DNA of 32,338 nt from Deltaproteobacteria bacterium (GTDB lineage: Bacteria > Desulfobacterota > Syntrophia > Syntrophales > UBA6807): the NCBI GenBank assembly GCA_016935565.1, contig JAFGQS010000024.1:1-32338 (forward strand), in the 5' to 3' direction. Below, piece after piece: positions 8,465 through 16,360 of the stretch. Each line of letters starts with the position of its first letter. Position 1 is the stretch's first letter. Under the pieces are notes generated by a model. It ran no database searches. It worked only from the letters and a program-made list of their open reading frames with translations, and had not been told where the DNA came from. The position numbers and the translations under genes are program-made.

Positions 8465-9193
8465 CTAGGAATGCAAAACTATCTCAAGCGCATCCTCCAG
8501 TTGTAAGGCACCGGTATAGAGAGCTTTTCCGGTAATGACGCCGATAACCCCGTAACGTTCGATTTTCATGAGTTCTTCAATATCCTTAAGGCCGGATACC
8601 CCGCCTGAAGCAATCACGGGAATATCAACAGATTCAGCAATATTTTTCGTTGCCTCGACATTGACACCGATTTCCATACCATCCCGCTTAATGTCGGTAT
8701 AGACAATTGCGTCTATTCCTGATCCTTCATAGCTCTTCGCTACTTCTATCGCCGATTGACCCGTTTCTTCCGTCCATCCCTCAACTTTTATATTGCCGTC
8801 ACTTGCATCAATACCGAGAATAATCTGCCCCGGATAAGCAGAACATGCTTCCATCACAAATTGCCTGTCTTTGAGAGCGGCAGTTCCCACTATGACACGA
8901 CTTACACCCATTGCAAGGTAGTGCTTAATCGTTTTCATTTCTCTTATTCCGCCACCAACCTGAATGGGAACATTGATTCGACGAATGATATCTTGAATGA
9001 CTTCCCCATTGTGAGGCACACCGGATCGAGAACCATCGAGATCGACAATGTGTATCCTCTCGGCTCCTTTTTCCTGCCAGGCTTTCGCAACCTCACCGGG
9101 ATGGTCTGAATAAATGGTTTCCCGGGAAAAGTCACCTTGTAGGAGTCGAACACATTTCCCGTCTTTTAAATCTATTGCCGGTATAATAATCAA
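8465..9193 (-). CDS. hisA: phosphoribosylformimino-AICAR ribotide isomerase (histidine step 4)
   Basis: 242 residues, a single TIM barrel. The start MIIIPAIDLKDGKCVRLLQG holds the first catalytic Asp (Asp8), and GIDASDGNIKVEGW in mid-barrel holds the second. Phosphate-gripping loops include IQVGGGIR and VIASGGVSG. The enzyme opens the ribose ring of ProFAR to give PRFAR, the substrate of HisF-HisH. Those two genes do not follow here, which is unusual since hisA and hisF are often adjacent. A weak terminator and a 160-base gap separate it from the lipoprotein gene upstream, so it may have its own promoter. Confidence 0.96.
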   Translation of the reverse strand: MIIIPAIDLKDGKCVRLLQGDFSRETIYSDHPGEVAKAWQEKGAERIHIVDLDGSRSGVPHNGEVIQDIIRRINVPIQVGGGIREMKTIKHYLAMGVSRVIVGTAALKDRQFVMEACSAYPGQIILGIDASDGNIKVEGWTEETGQSAIEVAKSYEGSGIDAIVYTDIKRDGMEIGVNVEATKNIAESVDIPVIASGGVSGLKDIEELMKIERYGVIGVITGKALYTGALQLEDALEIVLHS

Positions 9194-9243
9194 AGGTTAC
9201 CTCCGTATCGTTGCGACTGAACCAACAGGCGGTTGTGATCCAT

Positions 9244-9267
9244 AAAAAAAGAGAGGACAAAGTCCTT
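9244..9267 (-). terminator. possible short terminator before hisA
   Basis: On the minus strand the stem AGGAC/GTCCT (9266-9262 with 9258-9254; a flanking G-U adds one pair) with loop TTT leads into CTCTTTTTTT. The stem is short, so it may be only partly efficient. It lies between the lipoprotein gene and hisA. Confidence 0.42.
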
Positions 9268-9353
9268 ATCACTGCTGAGGTCAACACATTACGCATATTC
9301 TTACGTTTCTTTTTCCCATGAATGCGCCTCTGTGCTTATCTATAAACACGTGC

Positions 9354-10064
9354 TTATTTCAAACCAGGGAAGGTCTTTACAACATTGTCCATACCTTTTT
9401 CAGCCAATTGCTCTGTCGTAAGCCATTTCCCGCCCCCTTTTATAAACGATACTACATCGAGGATGTTCTCCATGAGAGACGTCTGCGTTTTGTCAAAAAC
9501 ACCTTTCCACACAAATTTACCATCCTTCACTCGTAATAAATGAATGTCGAATGCGACTGAAGCAGGCTGCTCAACTCCATATTCATAACCTTTTCTTTCA
9601 CGGTACCGAAATATATACCCTGCTACAATTCCATCAACGCCAAGTTCCTCGCCAACTTTCTTCAATATCTCATCGGGTTTTGCATTGAATGAATCGGCGT
9701 GAATTCTCGTATAGGCACCTCGGGCTCTATCAATTGAAACAAGATCGATCTTTGCGTATACCGCCATAAGTTTTTTCACAAAGATCGTTTCAATTATTTT
9801 CTCCGGATTGCCCGGGTATGGCAACGTCGAGTAAAAAGCCCCACAAATGGGACATCGTACAGATGTGACTGAGGGATCTTCCGGAATGAGATTTTGAAAC
9901 GGAATGACTGCAATCTTCTGAAAAACAAGTGCGTCTTCACTCTGCACGGCTTGTTTTGTCCCCTGCCGGGGAGAACAGCCGGACAGAAGAAGGATCACAA
10001 TGGTGATGGTCAGTAAAACGAAACAATGTTTCACAAAATTATAAGGATTTCTTTTTATATACAC
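9354..10064 (-). CDS. predicted lipoprotein of unknown function with a CPIC motif
   Basis: About 236 residues from GTG at 10064, which follows a GGGGGG run. The reading frame extends to a TTG at 10097 without a ribosome-binding site, so the start is uncertain. A basic N-terminus (KRNPYNFVK) and hydrophobic stretch end in the lipobox LLSGC, so the mature protein is probably lipid-anchored. The exported part starts with KIAVIPFQNL, as in TolB-N/CsgG-like lipoproteins that begin with an 'AVLPF' strand. It then carries RCPICGAFY, followed by a segment with VDGIVAGYIFRY and a C-terminal FIKGGGKWLTTEQLAEKGM. No catalytic motif is recognised. It sits between hisB and hisA in the same direction, but nothing links it to histidine synthesis. 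Confidence 0.85.
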   Translation of the reverse strand: MYIKRNPYNFVKHCFVLLTITIVILLLSGCSPRQGTKQAVQSEDALVFQKIAVIPFQNLIPEDPSVTSVRCPICGAFYSTLPYPGNPEKIIETIFVKKLMAVYAKIDLVSIDRARGAYTRIHADSFNAKPDEILKKVGEELGVDGIVAGYIFRYRERKGYEYGVEQPASVAFDIHLLRVKDGKFVWKGVFDKTQTSLMENILDVVSFIKGGGKWLTTEQLAEKGMDNVVKTFPGLK

Positions 10065-10249
10065 CACACCCCCCACAGTTGTATTCAGTTCCGACAATCG
10101 TTGCCGTTGAAAACGTGTGATAGGATATAAAGAATTCTCTTACACAAGCACTGTCATGCTCATGCTATTACTAAAAGAATGTGCAACTTGTTAACGATGA
10201 ATCTTTCTGCTTTTTGGTGTCAAAAAGCAAATATGTCCGTTTCGATACT

Positions 10250-10837
10250 TCACAGGGTACCTTTCGTAGACATGACACCGGATATCCGTGAATCCATAGA
10301 AACTGCTTTGTTTAATGAGCGTGCAAATGCCTTGAAGACTGACTCTATCACGTGGTGCGGGTTATTACCATACATGACATTAATATGCAATGTCATTCCA
10401 CTATGGTCACTCACAGCCTTAAAAAACTCACCGAATAAAAGGGGATCGAAATCTTTTATCGTTTTATTACCAAAGTCGGCATTAAAAATTAAATATGGCC
10501 TCCCTGAGATATCCATGGTGACACCGCACAAACTCTCATCCATAGGAACGGTGGCTGATCCGTATCGTGCAATACCTTTCTTATCGCCCAGCGCCTCTTT
10601 TAATGCCTCTCCGAGGCATATCCCCATGTCTTCCACCAGATGATGATAATCGACATCGGTATCTCCCCGCCCCTGCACGGTTAGATCGATAAATCCATGT
10701 TTCGCCAGAAGGGTCAGCATATGATCGAGAAAGGGAATGGTCGTTACTATGTCTGCTTTCCCTTTTCCATCAAGGTTGATCTGAATAACTATATCCGTTT
10801 CCTTCGTTTTTCTCTCTATTGTGGCTGTCCTTGTCAC
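10250..10837 (-). CDS. hisB: imidazoleglycerol-phosphate dehydratase (histidine step 6)
   Basis: 195 residues, the monofunctional form without the HisB-N phosphatase domain. Two metal-binding repeats are visible: DYHHLVEDMGICLGEAL (His65, His66, Glu69 region) and NNPHHVIESVFKAFARSL near the C-terminus. IPFLDHML near residue 35 is also diagnostic. The enzyme is a Mn-dependent 24-mer that dehydrates IGP to imidazole acetol phosphate. The start follows the hisG stop by 13 bases, so the two are co-transcribed. A separate histidinol-phosphate phosphatase must be encoded elsewhere. Confidence 0.97.
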   Translation of the reverse strand: MTRTATIERKTKETDIVIQINLDGKGKADIVTTIPFLDHMLTLLAKHGFIDLTVQGRGDTDVDYHHLVEDMGICLGEALKEALGDKKGIARYGSATVPMDESLCGVTMDISGRPYLIFNADFGNKTIKDFDPLLFGEFFKAVSDHSGMTLHINVMYGNNPHHVIESVFKAFARSLNKAVSMDSRISGVMSTKGTL

Positions 10838-10850
10838 GACCTTTATCCTT

Positions 10851-11723
10851 TCAGATAACTTTATTCAGGCAATACTCTATGATTCCTTCCGCCCCGGCTT
10901 CCTGAAGAATGGGAATTAGCTCTCTTACAATACTCTTATCCACAACCGTCTCTACGGCAAACCACTCTTCATTATACAATCCTGACACAGTTGGTGCCTT
11001 GAGTGACGGAAGCAACAACATGACTCTCCCGAGATTTTCCTTCGAAACATTCAACTTCAATACAACTTTACCGACTGCCAAAAGAGACCCGTTAAGCAGC
11101 GTCTGAATCTGCATTATTTTTCTTTTCTTCCATGGATCGGACCAGGCTTCATTGTTGGCAATGAGCTGGGTATTTGTCGTCATCAGTTCATGGATAATTT
11201 TCAGTTTATTTGCCCGCAGAGTCGATCCTGTTTCGGTCACTTCAACGATTGCATCGACGAGGCCCTCAACAACCTTAGCTTCAGTAGCTCCCCATGAAAA
11301 TTCAATATGAACGTTAATTCCTCTTTCTTTAAAATACTTACGAGTAAAATTGACCAGCTCAGTAGAAATTTTCTTTCCCTCCATATCTTCAATACTCTGG
11401 ATGGATGAGTCCTCTCTCACTACCAGAACCCACCGTGCCTGTTTCACCGATGCCCTTGAATAAACGAGATCCTCAACCACGGTTATATCCGATTCATTTT
11501 CGATAATCCAGTCCCTTCCCGTAAGGCCAAGATCGAGGGTTCCATCTTCAACATACCGAGACATTTCCTGAGCCCTTACAAGGGCACAGGAAATTTCTTC
11601 ATCGTCTATCTCAGGGAAATAGCTTCGACTATCATAAGAAATCTGCCATCCAGCTCTTCTGAAAAGTTCAATCGTGCTTGATTCAAGACTCCCCTTCGGT
11701 ATTCCCAACTTCAATTTTTTCAT
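10851..11723 (-). CDS. hisG: ATP phosphoribosyltransferase, long form (histidine step 1)
   Basis: 290 residues, so it is the long HisG with a C-terminal ACT-like regulatory domain (about 215-290) and needs no HisZ. The N-terminus [20 protein letters not shown] and the PRPP-site strand [17 protein letters not shown] (near residue 160) are typical. It condenses ATP and PRPP and is feedback-inhibited by histidine through the C-terminal domain (family knowledge). It overlaps the hisI stop by 4 bases, an ATGA-type coupling, and is followed closely by hisB. Confidence 0.97.
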   Translation of the reverse strand: MKKLKLGIPKGSLESSTIELFRRAGWQISYDSRSYFPEIDDEEISCALVRAQEMSRYVEDGTLDLGLTGRDWIIENESDITVVEDLVYSRASVKQARWVLVVREDSSIQSIEDMEGKKISTELVNFTRKYFKERGINVHIEFSWGATEAKVVEGLVDAIVEVTETGSTLRANKLKIIHELMTTNTQLIANNEAWSDPWKKRKIMQIQTLLNGSLLAVGKVVLKLNVSKENLGRVMLLLPSLKAPTVSGLYNEEWFAVETVVDKSIVRELIPILQEAGAEGIIEYCLNKVI

Positions 11724-12097
11724 TTTTTATATACTTCCTCCGGATTAAATACTTTTTCCCCGATTACCTCCGTCTTCCCATGAGATACCTTGTTATGGAA
11801 ACATGATGCGTACCCCGTATGGCACGCTGCTCCACCTATTTGTTCGACCATTAACAAAATAGCATCATTGTCGCAGTCTATTCTGATTTCCTTGACCAAC
11901 TGTACATTACCTGATGTCTCACCTTTCACCCACAGCTCATTCCTCGTTCGGCTCCAGAAGGTTGCTTTTTTTGTTTCTATCGTTTGTAACCACGACTGCC
12001 GGTTCATATAGGCAAGCATCAGAATCTCTTTGGTTTCATAATCTTGAACAATAGCCGGTAAAAGGCCGCCCCCCTTGTCAAAATCGAGTTCTACCAT
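11720..12097 (-). CDS. hisI: phosphoribosyl-AMP cyclohydrolase (histidine step 3)
   Basis: 125 residues, the single-domain cyclohydrolase without the HisE pyrophosphatase part, which must be encoded elsewhere. The metal site IDCDNDA gives Asp74, Asp76 and Asp78, and the zinc cysteines are Cys75, Cys92 and Cys99 (CHTGYASCF). [12 protein letters not shown] is the substrate loop. It opens the adenine ring of PR-AMP. It is the first gene of the hisI-hisG-hisB run. GAGGAG lies about 11 bases before the ATG, a little far. A 39-codon open frame in the leader ends across the hisI start but contains no histidine codons. Confidence 0.96.
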   Translation of the reverse strand: MVELDFDKGGGLLPAIVQDYETKEILMLAYMNRQSWLQTIETKKATFWSRTRNELWVKGETSGNVQLVKEIRIDCDNDAILLMVEQIGGAACHTGYASCFHNKVSHGKTEVIGEKVFNPEEVYKK

Positions 12098-12258
12098 GAA
12101 TCAAATCTCTCCTCACTGACGATGACACATGTCTGATTTTCCATAAAGCAGAAAGATAACATGCTTATTTGAATAGCATAACCATATTGCCGTTCTTTTA
12201 CTGTAGCCATTTAACCTAATTTAAGATTTTTGTTTTCGCAAGTATTATTTTCTCAATT

Positions 12259-12302
12259 TTGAACTTGCCTCGATACACTTTTTATGTTAGCAAGAATTCT
12301 TG
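12259..12302 (+). promoter_or_regulatory. promoter and start-point palindrome for the small membrane-protein gene
   Basis: TTGAAC (12259-12264) and TATGTT (12283-12288) lie 18 bases apart. A perfect 12-bp palindrome CAAGAATTCTTG (12291-12302) covers the predicted start point, where a dimeric repressor could bind. The leader then has a 7-bp hairpin with one G-U pair (12322-12328 with 12339-12345) and AAGGAGG (12381-12387) before the ATG. The rest of this 300-base divergent gap carries the unresolved hisI promoter. Confidence 0.5.
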
Positions 12303-12397
12303 AAGAAAAATTAGAAATTTTTACTGCGTGGTAATCGCCGTAGTATTATTCTGATCGCTGAAATCTAAATTTTTTTTAAAAAGGAGGTTATTACATT

Positions 12398-12718
12398 ATG
12401 CAGGTGTTGATTGGCGGTGTTGTGGCGGCAGTATTGGGGCTCGTCGGCCTTATAGCCTGGTGGAAAGAATTCCTACTCATACTGATGGGTGGTATCCCAG
12501 TTGCCTTGCTTCTTGGAGGCGCCCTTGCCATTTATGTCGGTTATGATGAATTAAAAGACCAGATGCGTGAGAAAAAAGATAAAGCAAAAGAAGCCAAAGA
12601 AAAGAGCGATGAACTTGCCAAAGCAAAGGAAGAACTAGAGAAAGCAAAGGCCGAAGCAGAAAAATATAAGGCCGAAGCAAAGCAGGCATCAAAATCGAAG
12701 AAAAAAGAAGATTCATAA
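12398..12718 (+). CDS. small membrane protein with Lys/Glu/Ala coiled-coil tail, function unknown
   Basis: 106 residues. Two hydrophobic segments (about 4-20 and 25-47) separated by WWKEF form a probable helical hairpin in the inner membrane. The remaining half (about 50-106) is almost entirely Lys, Glu and Ala in heptad-like order (KAKEELEKAKAEAEKY) and should form a cytoplasmic or periplasmic coiled coil with a basic end. I recognise no family. It has a strong ribosome-binding site (AGGAGG), its own promoter and a strong terminator, so it is a single-gene unit divergent from the his genes. A membrane scaffold or stress-type envelope protein is possible, but nothing in the sequence decides it. 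Confidence 0.82.
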   Translation: MQVLIGGVVAAVLGLVGLIAWWKEFLLILMGGIPVALLLGGALAIYVGYDELKDQMREKKDKAKEAKEKSDELAKAKEELEKAKAEAEKYKAEAKQASKSKKKEDS

Positions 12719-12735
12719 TAAATTATATATTCAAT

Positions 12736-12766
12736 AAAAATAGGGGCTCTCAAGCCCCTATTTTTT
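12736..12766 (+). terminator. rho-independent terminator
   Basis: The perfect 8-bp stem TAGGGGCT/AGCCCCTA (12741-12748 with 12753-12760), loop CTCA, has an A-run before it and six Ts after it. It ends the small membrane-protein transcript. Confidence 0.9.
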
Positions 12767-12984
12767 ATGTTACGGCATTATATAATTCATCGCTTTACTG
12801 CGTAATCTATTTGTCATAAATCATGAACATTATCACCCCTCTCTTACTATGTATTGTGCAGTCATACTACATCAGTGGGAACCCTTGATCTCAGTCGACC
12901 TTACCAAGAACGGTACATCCAGAACACGAACAGGCAACCACGCTACTCACACATACCCTTGTGTAAATTACCTTAAAATAATTC

Positions 12985-13013
12985 TTGACAGAATTATGTT
13001 GGTTACATATAGT
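12985..13013 (+). promoter_or_regulatory. near-consensus sigma70 promoter in a gene-free region
   Basis: Perfect TTGACA (12985-12990), exactly 17 bases of spacer, and TATAGT (13008-13013, five of six). The predicted start is near 13020. The closest downstream gene begins only at 13299 and has a closer promoter of its own. Confidence 0.65.
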
Positions 13014-13019
13014 GTTTTG

Positions 13020-13170
13020 CAGTTTTTTCAAACACATGTAGTATAGAATGAGCACTATGATAAACAAAGAATACACAATCCAGTCTATTAAACTCACCTA
13101 CAACAACTACAAGTATTAATGCCTGCTGCCGTCTGTTATGATGGTCAAGCAGGCCTTTCACAACCTTTTT
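13020..13170 (+). ncRNA. candidate small RNA or long leader
   Basis: The stretch 12767-13298 holds no credible gene. From the promoter at 12985 a transcript would start near 13020, run through an A/C-rich, probably unpaired stretch (about 13090-13115), and meet a strong hairpin. In that hairpin GCCTGCT (13121-13127) pairs with AGCAGGC (13148-13154), and an inner CCGTC/GATGG pairs around a TGTTAT loop. A loose T-rich stretch (CTTTTT, 13165-13170) follows. The hairpin would make either a terminator, giving an RNA of about 150 nt, or an attenuator in a dctP leader. There is no sequence family I recognise. Confidence 0.3.
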
Positions 13171-13177
13171 ATCAGTC

Positions 13178-13207
13178 TTGAGTTTTCCAATGTATTAGTA
13201 ATATTAT
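13178..13207 (+). promoter_or_regulatory. probable promoter of the TRAP operon
   Basis: TTGAGT (13178-13183) and TATTAT (13202-13207) are 18 bases apart, about 90 bases before the dctP ATG. Confidence 0.5.
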
Positions 13208-13298
13208 ACGCGGATGAGTCATTTTCACAAGCTGATATCTGTCTTTTTGACGGGGGATAGGTTTCAGTTACAGTTAAATTCAATCACCGGAGGGAAAA

Positions 13299-14336
13299 AT
13301 GAAAAAAAGATTTTTTTTGATAATAATAGCGGCAGTGTTCGTCGTATCATCATTTACGCCTGTCAGTATCACCGCTGTACAGGCAAAACCGATCGATCTT
13401 TCCTACAGCATATTCTTTCCGGCCACTCATGGTCAGTGCAAGGCCGGAATCGACTGGGCTCGTGAGGTAGAAAAACGCACCAATGGCAGGGTAAAAATTA
13501 CGGTATTTCCCGGAGGGACCCTGACAAAGGCCAACCAGTGCTATGACGGAGTGGTCAACGGAATATCCGATCTTGGAATGTCCTGTTTTGCTTACACCAG
13601 GGGACGTTTTCCTGTTATGGAAGCCATCGATCTTCCCCACGGATATCCCAACGGCCAGGTTGCGACTCACGTGGCGAATGGATTCTACGCAGTAATGAAG
13701 CCGGCAGAACTCAATGACGTCAAGGTCCTGTACATACACGCTCATGGACCCGGCCTGCTTCACACGAAAACGCCGGTACATAACCTGAAAGAGCTGAAAG
13801 GAATGAAGATCAGATCGACCGGCTTGAGTGCAAAGGTAACAGAGGCGCTCGGAGGCGTTCCCGTCGCCATGCCTCAAGGAGCCACGTATGAAGCTCTTCA
13901 AAAGGGTGTCGTTGAAGGTACGTTCACTCCCATTGAAACACTCAAGGGATGGAAACAGGCCGAAGTGATCAAGTACACGACAAACTGCACCGGTGTCGGT
14001 TACACCACGGCCATGTTTGTCGTGATGAACCTTAAAAAATGGAACTCGCTCCCGAAAGATATTCAAAAAATTATTGAAGATACAAGCACGGAATGGGTTG
14101 ATGTCCACGGAGCAGTCTGGGATAAAGGTGACATCGAAGGTCGCGAATACACCTTAAGTCTGGGTAACAAAATTATCCAATTATCCGACGATGAGAACAA
14201 CCGATGGAAAGCGGCGGTTCAGCCGATTATCAATGGCTTCATACAGGCAGCGGACGAGAAAAATCTCCCCGGGGGCAAAGCCGTGGATGAAGTCAAGAAA
14301 TTGATCGAGAAATACAGTCAAAAGTACATACAATAA
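13299..14336 (+). CDS. dctP: TRAP transporter solute-binding protein (DctP family)
   Basis: 345 residues with a clear Sec signal peptide (KKR, hydrophobic core, cleavage likely after VQA near residue 29). The mature part is a periplasmic DctP fold: an N-terminal strand [11 protein letters not shown], then [21 protein letters not shown], the hinge strand [10 protein letters not shown] with the conserved carboxylate-binding Arg, and [15 protein letters not shown]. It delivers a ligand to the DctQM membrane pair. The usual ligands are C4-dicarboxylates or other organic acids; the substrate cannot be told from sequence alone. GGAGGG precedes the ATG. It is the first gene of a complete dctP-dctQ-dctM set. 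Confidence 0.95.
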   Translation: MKKRFFLIIIAAVFVVSSFTPVSITAVQAKPIDLSYSIFFPATHGQCKAGIDWAREVEKRTNGRVKITVFPGGTLTKANQCYDGVVNGISDLGMSCFAYTRGRFPVMEAIDLPHGYPNGQVATHVANGFYAVMKPAELNDVKVLYIHAHGPGLLHTKTPVHNLKELKGMKIRSTGLSAKVTEALGGVPVAMPQGATYEALQKGVVEGTFTPIETLKGWKQAEVIKYTTNCTGVGYTTAMFVVMNLKKWNSLPKDIQKIIEDTSTEWVDVHGAVWDKGDIEGREYTLSLGNKIIQLSDDENNRWKAAVQPIINGFIQAADEKNLPGGKAVDEVKKLIEKYSQKYIQ

Positions 14337-14353
14337 AAAAATAAATTTCGATC

Positions 14354-14387
14354 AACCCCCTTTTCGGATATACTCCGGAAGGGGGTT
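14354..14387 (+). promoter_or_regulatory. intercistronic hairpin between dctP and dctQ
   Basis: A 9-bp stem AACCCCCTT/AAGGGGGTT (14354-14362 with 14379-14387), with an inner CGGA/TCCG stem, lies 18 bases after the dctP stop and has no T-run. In TRAP and ABC operons such hairpins hold 3' ends and raise binding-protein mRNA over the membrane genes; that role here is inferred. Confidence 0.6.
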
Positions 14388-14422
14388 AATCATTTGAGCA
14401 ATTCTTCGATATACCGTGAACT

Positions 14423-14908
14423 ATGTTTCGCATAGAGAGAATTACCTATTTTTTGACTGATAGATTTAACTGGATTGCCGCCGGAGCTGTTGTTGCAATG
14501 ATGTGTCTCACGTGCGCCGACGTGATTCTTCGCATATTCCGCCACCCCATCCCCGGCACCTATGAAATTGTAGGCCTTCTCGGATCTGTCGTTATCGCAT
14601 TTTCGATCGGATACACGTCGGTGGAAAAAGGACATATTGCCGTTGAGTTTCTTGTCCAGAAATTCCCCGTCAGAGTTCAAACATTTATCGATACATTCAA
14701 TGATCTGATCAGTACATGTCTTTTCGCCCTGATAACCTGGCAAAGTATCGTATACGCGTCCGACTTGAAACAAAGCGGAGAGGTGTCACTGACCATACAG
14801 ATGCCCATTTATCCTTTCGTTTATGGAATATCTCTTGGTTGTGGGCTCCTGTGCCTTATTCTATTGCTTAATTTTGTGAAATCATTAAAGAGGATTGGTG
14901 AAAAGTGA
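14423..14908 (+). CDS. dctQ: TRAP transporter small permease subunit
   Basis: 161 residues with four predicted membrane helices (about 17-36, 50-68, 88-107, 128-150) and the family motif TYEIVGLLGSVVIAF followed by GHIAVEF. DctQ partners the large subunit DctM. A stop codon directly precedes the ATG in frame, so this is the first possible ATG; no good ribosome-binding site is visible, consistent with lower expression than dctP. The end overlaps the dctM start by four bases. Confidence 0.93.
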   Translation: MFRIERITYFLTDRFNWIAAGAVVAMMCLTCADVILRIFRHPIPGTYEIVGLLGSVVIAFSIGYTSVEKGHIAVEFLVQKFPVRVQTFIDTFNDLISTCLFALITWQSIVYASDLKQSGEVSLTIQMPIYPFVYGISLGCGLLCLILLLNFVKSLKRIGEK

Positions 14909-16206
14909 GTCCAACCGCTGTCGGTCTTATCGGTATTGTTGCCCTTTTTCTCTTTATTTTTTCCCGAATTCCCGTCGGTTATGTTATGGCTATCATCGGT
15001 TTTCTGGGCTTCGGTTACTTAGTTTCATTTGACGCCTCCTTAAACTTGATTGCAAAAGATATTTTTTCTGTTTTTGGCTCCTATAACCTGACCGTTATCC
15101 CCCTCTTTGTTCTCATGGGACAGCTTGCCTATCATTCAGGTATCAGCACCAGACTCTTTGACGCCGCCTACAAATGGATCGGTCACGTGCCGGGCGGACT
15201 TGCCATTGCGACCATCGGTGCATGTGCCGGCTTTGCCGCCATCTGCGGATCTACAAATGCGACAGCAGCCACGATGGCAGCTACAACGCTGCCGGAAATG
15301 AAACGATACAACTATAAACCGGAACTGGCCACGGGGGTTGTTGCCGCCGGGGGAAGTCTCGGCATTCTGATTCCACCCAGTGTCATCTTTATCGTCTATG
15401 GAATTATGACCGAACAATCGATCGGCAAACTCTTTATCGCAGGTCTTATTCCCGGACTCCTTCTCACAATCTTGTTTATCCTGAGTATCATGATCTGGAC
15501 AAGACTGAAACCTGATCTCGGCCCGCCCGGCCCGAAAACTACCTTCAGAGAAAAAATAACCTCTCTTCTAGGTCTCACAGAAACCATCCTTCTCTTTCTC
15601 TTAGTCATGGGAGGACTCTTTGCGGGTTTTTTCACCCCGACGGAAGCGGGGGCGGTGGGAGCTCTTGGCACGTTAATACTTGCCGTGATGAGACGCACTT
15701 TATCCTGGAAAGGTTTTGTTACGTCTCTCTTTGAAACGACACGGAGCTCCTGCATGATTCTCGTCATTGTTGCGGGTGCTACTATTTTCGGACATTTCCT
15801 CGCCATATCGAGGATTCCTTTCGATACGGCAAACTGGATATCGTCACTCCCATTACCTCGCGATGCCATCATGCTCATGATAATTCTGCTCTATCTGATG
15901 GGAGGTTGTTTCATTGACTCACTGGCCCTGATTATGCTGACAGTACCGATCTTTTACCCCGTCGTTATTCATCTTGGCTACGACCCGCTCTGGTTCGGAG
16001 TTATCATTGTTCTCATAACGCAAATCGGTGTCATAACACCACCGGTGGGAATCAATGTGTACGTCGTGAGCGGCGTGGCCAGAGACGTGCCTCTGCAGGT
16101 CATCTTCAGGGGTGTGATTCCTCTTCTTATCGCGCTAATCATCGGGACTTTCCTTTTGATTCCCTTTCCGCAAATCGCACTTTTTCTTCCCGGTTTGATG
16201 AGATAA
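14905..16206 (+). CDS. dctM: TRAP transporter large permease subunit
   Basis: 433 residues, about a dozen hydrophobic helices, normal DctM length. Signatures are IPVGYVMAIIGFLGF at the start, SGGxxAGFAA-like GACAGFAAICGSTNATAAT, GGSLGILIPPSVIFIVYG, FTPTEAGAVGALG, and TPPVGINVYVVSG near the end. It forms the ion-coupled (Na+ or H+) transport channel with DctQ. The start is GTG, inside the GTGA overlap with the dctQ stop, so translation is coupled. It is last in the operon; only a weak possible terminator follows. Confidence 0.96.
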   Translation: MSPTAVGLIGIVALFLFIFSRIPVGYVMAIIGFLGFGYLVSFDASLNLIAKDIFSVFGSYNLTVIPLFVLMGQLAYHSGISTRLFDAAYKWIGHVPGGLAIATIGACAGFAAICGSTNATAATMAATTLPEMKRYNYKPELATGVVAAGGSLGILIPPSVIFIVYGIMTEQSIGKLFIAGLIPGLLLTILFILSIMIWTRLKPDLGPPGPKTTFREKITSLLGLTETILLFLLVMGGLFAGFFTPTEAGAVGALGTLILAVMRRTLSWKGFVTSLFETTRSSCMILVIVAGATIFGHFLAISRIPFDTANWISSLPLPRDAIMLMIILLYLMGGCFIDSLALIMLTVPIFYPVVIHLGYDPLWFGVIIVLITQIGVITPPVGINVYVVSGVARDVPLQVIFRGVIPLLIALIIGTFLLIPFPQIALFLPGLMR

Positions 16207-16308
16207 CGTCGCAAGAATTCAACTTCCGGCAATCAGGAATCAGCGTTTGACGGGAGAGGGAGGAAGGATCACTATATCCCAGGTTCCTGGCTCTCGCGCT
16301 CTCATTCA

Positions 16309-16335
16309 CAGGCGACTGTTCGCTTGATGACTGTT
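16309..16335 (+). terminator. weak possible terminator after dctM
   Basis: A 7-bp stem with one G-U pair (16309-16315 with 16320-16326), loop CTGT, has a TTTT about 7 bases later. It lies in the convergent gap between dctM and lspA. It is poor as a terminator but is the only candidate I see there. Confidence 0.25.
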
Positions 16336-16360
16336 TTATAATTTGGGAGGGAAGTAAGAC

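Noticed and set aside
12091-12210. 39-codon open frame before hisI (minus strand) whose stop overlaps the hisI start, a possible his leader peptide
   Set aside because: It has no histidine codons and only a weak ribosome-binding site, so it does not look like a his attenuator peptide; coupling by chance overlap is the simpler reading.
12849-13097. Overlapping 65- and 68-codon open frames on both strands upstream of dctP
   Set aside because: No ribosome-binding sites; one runs through the promoter at 12985. Treated as non-coding.
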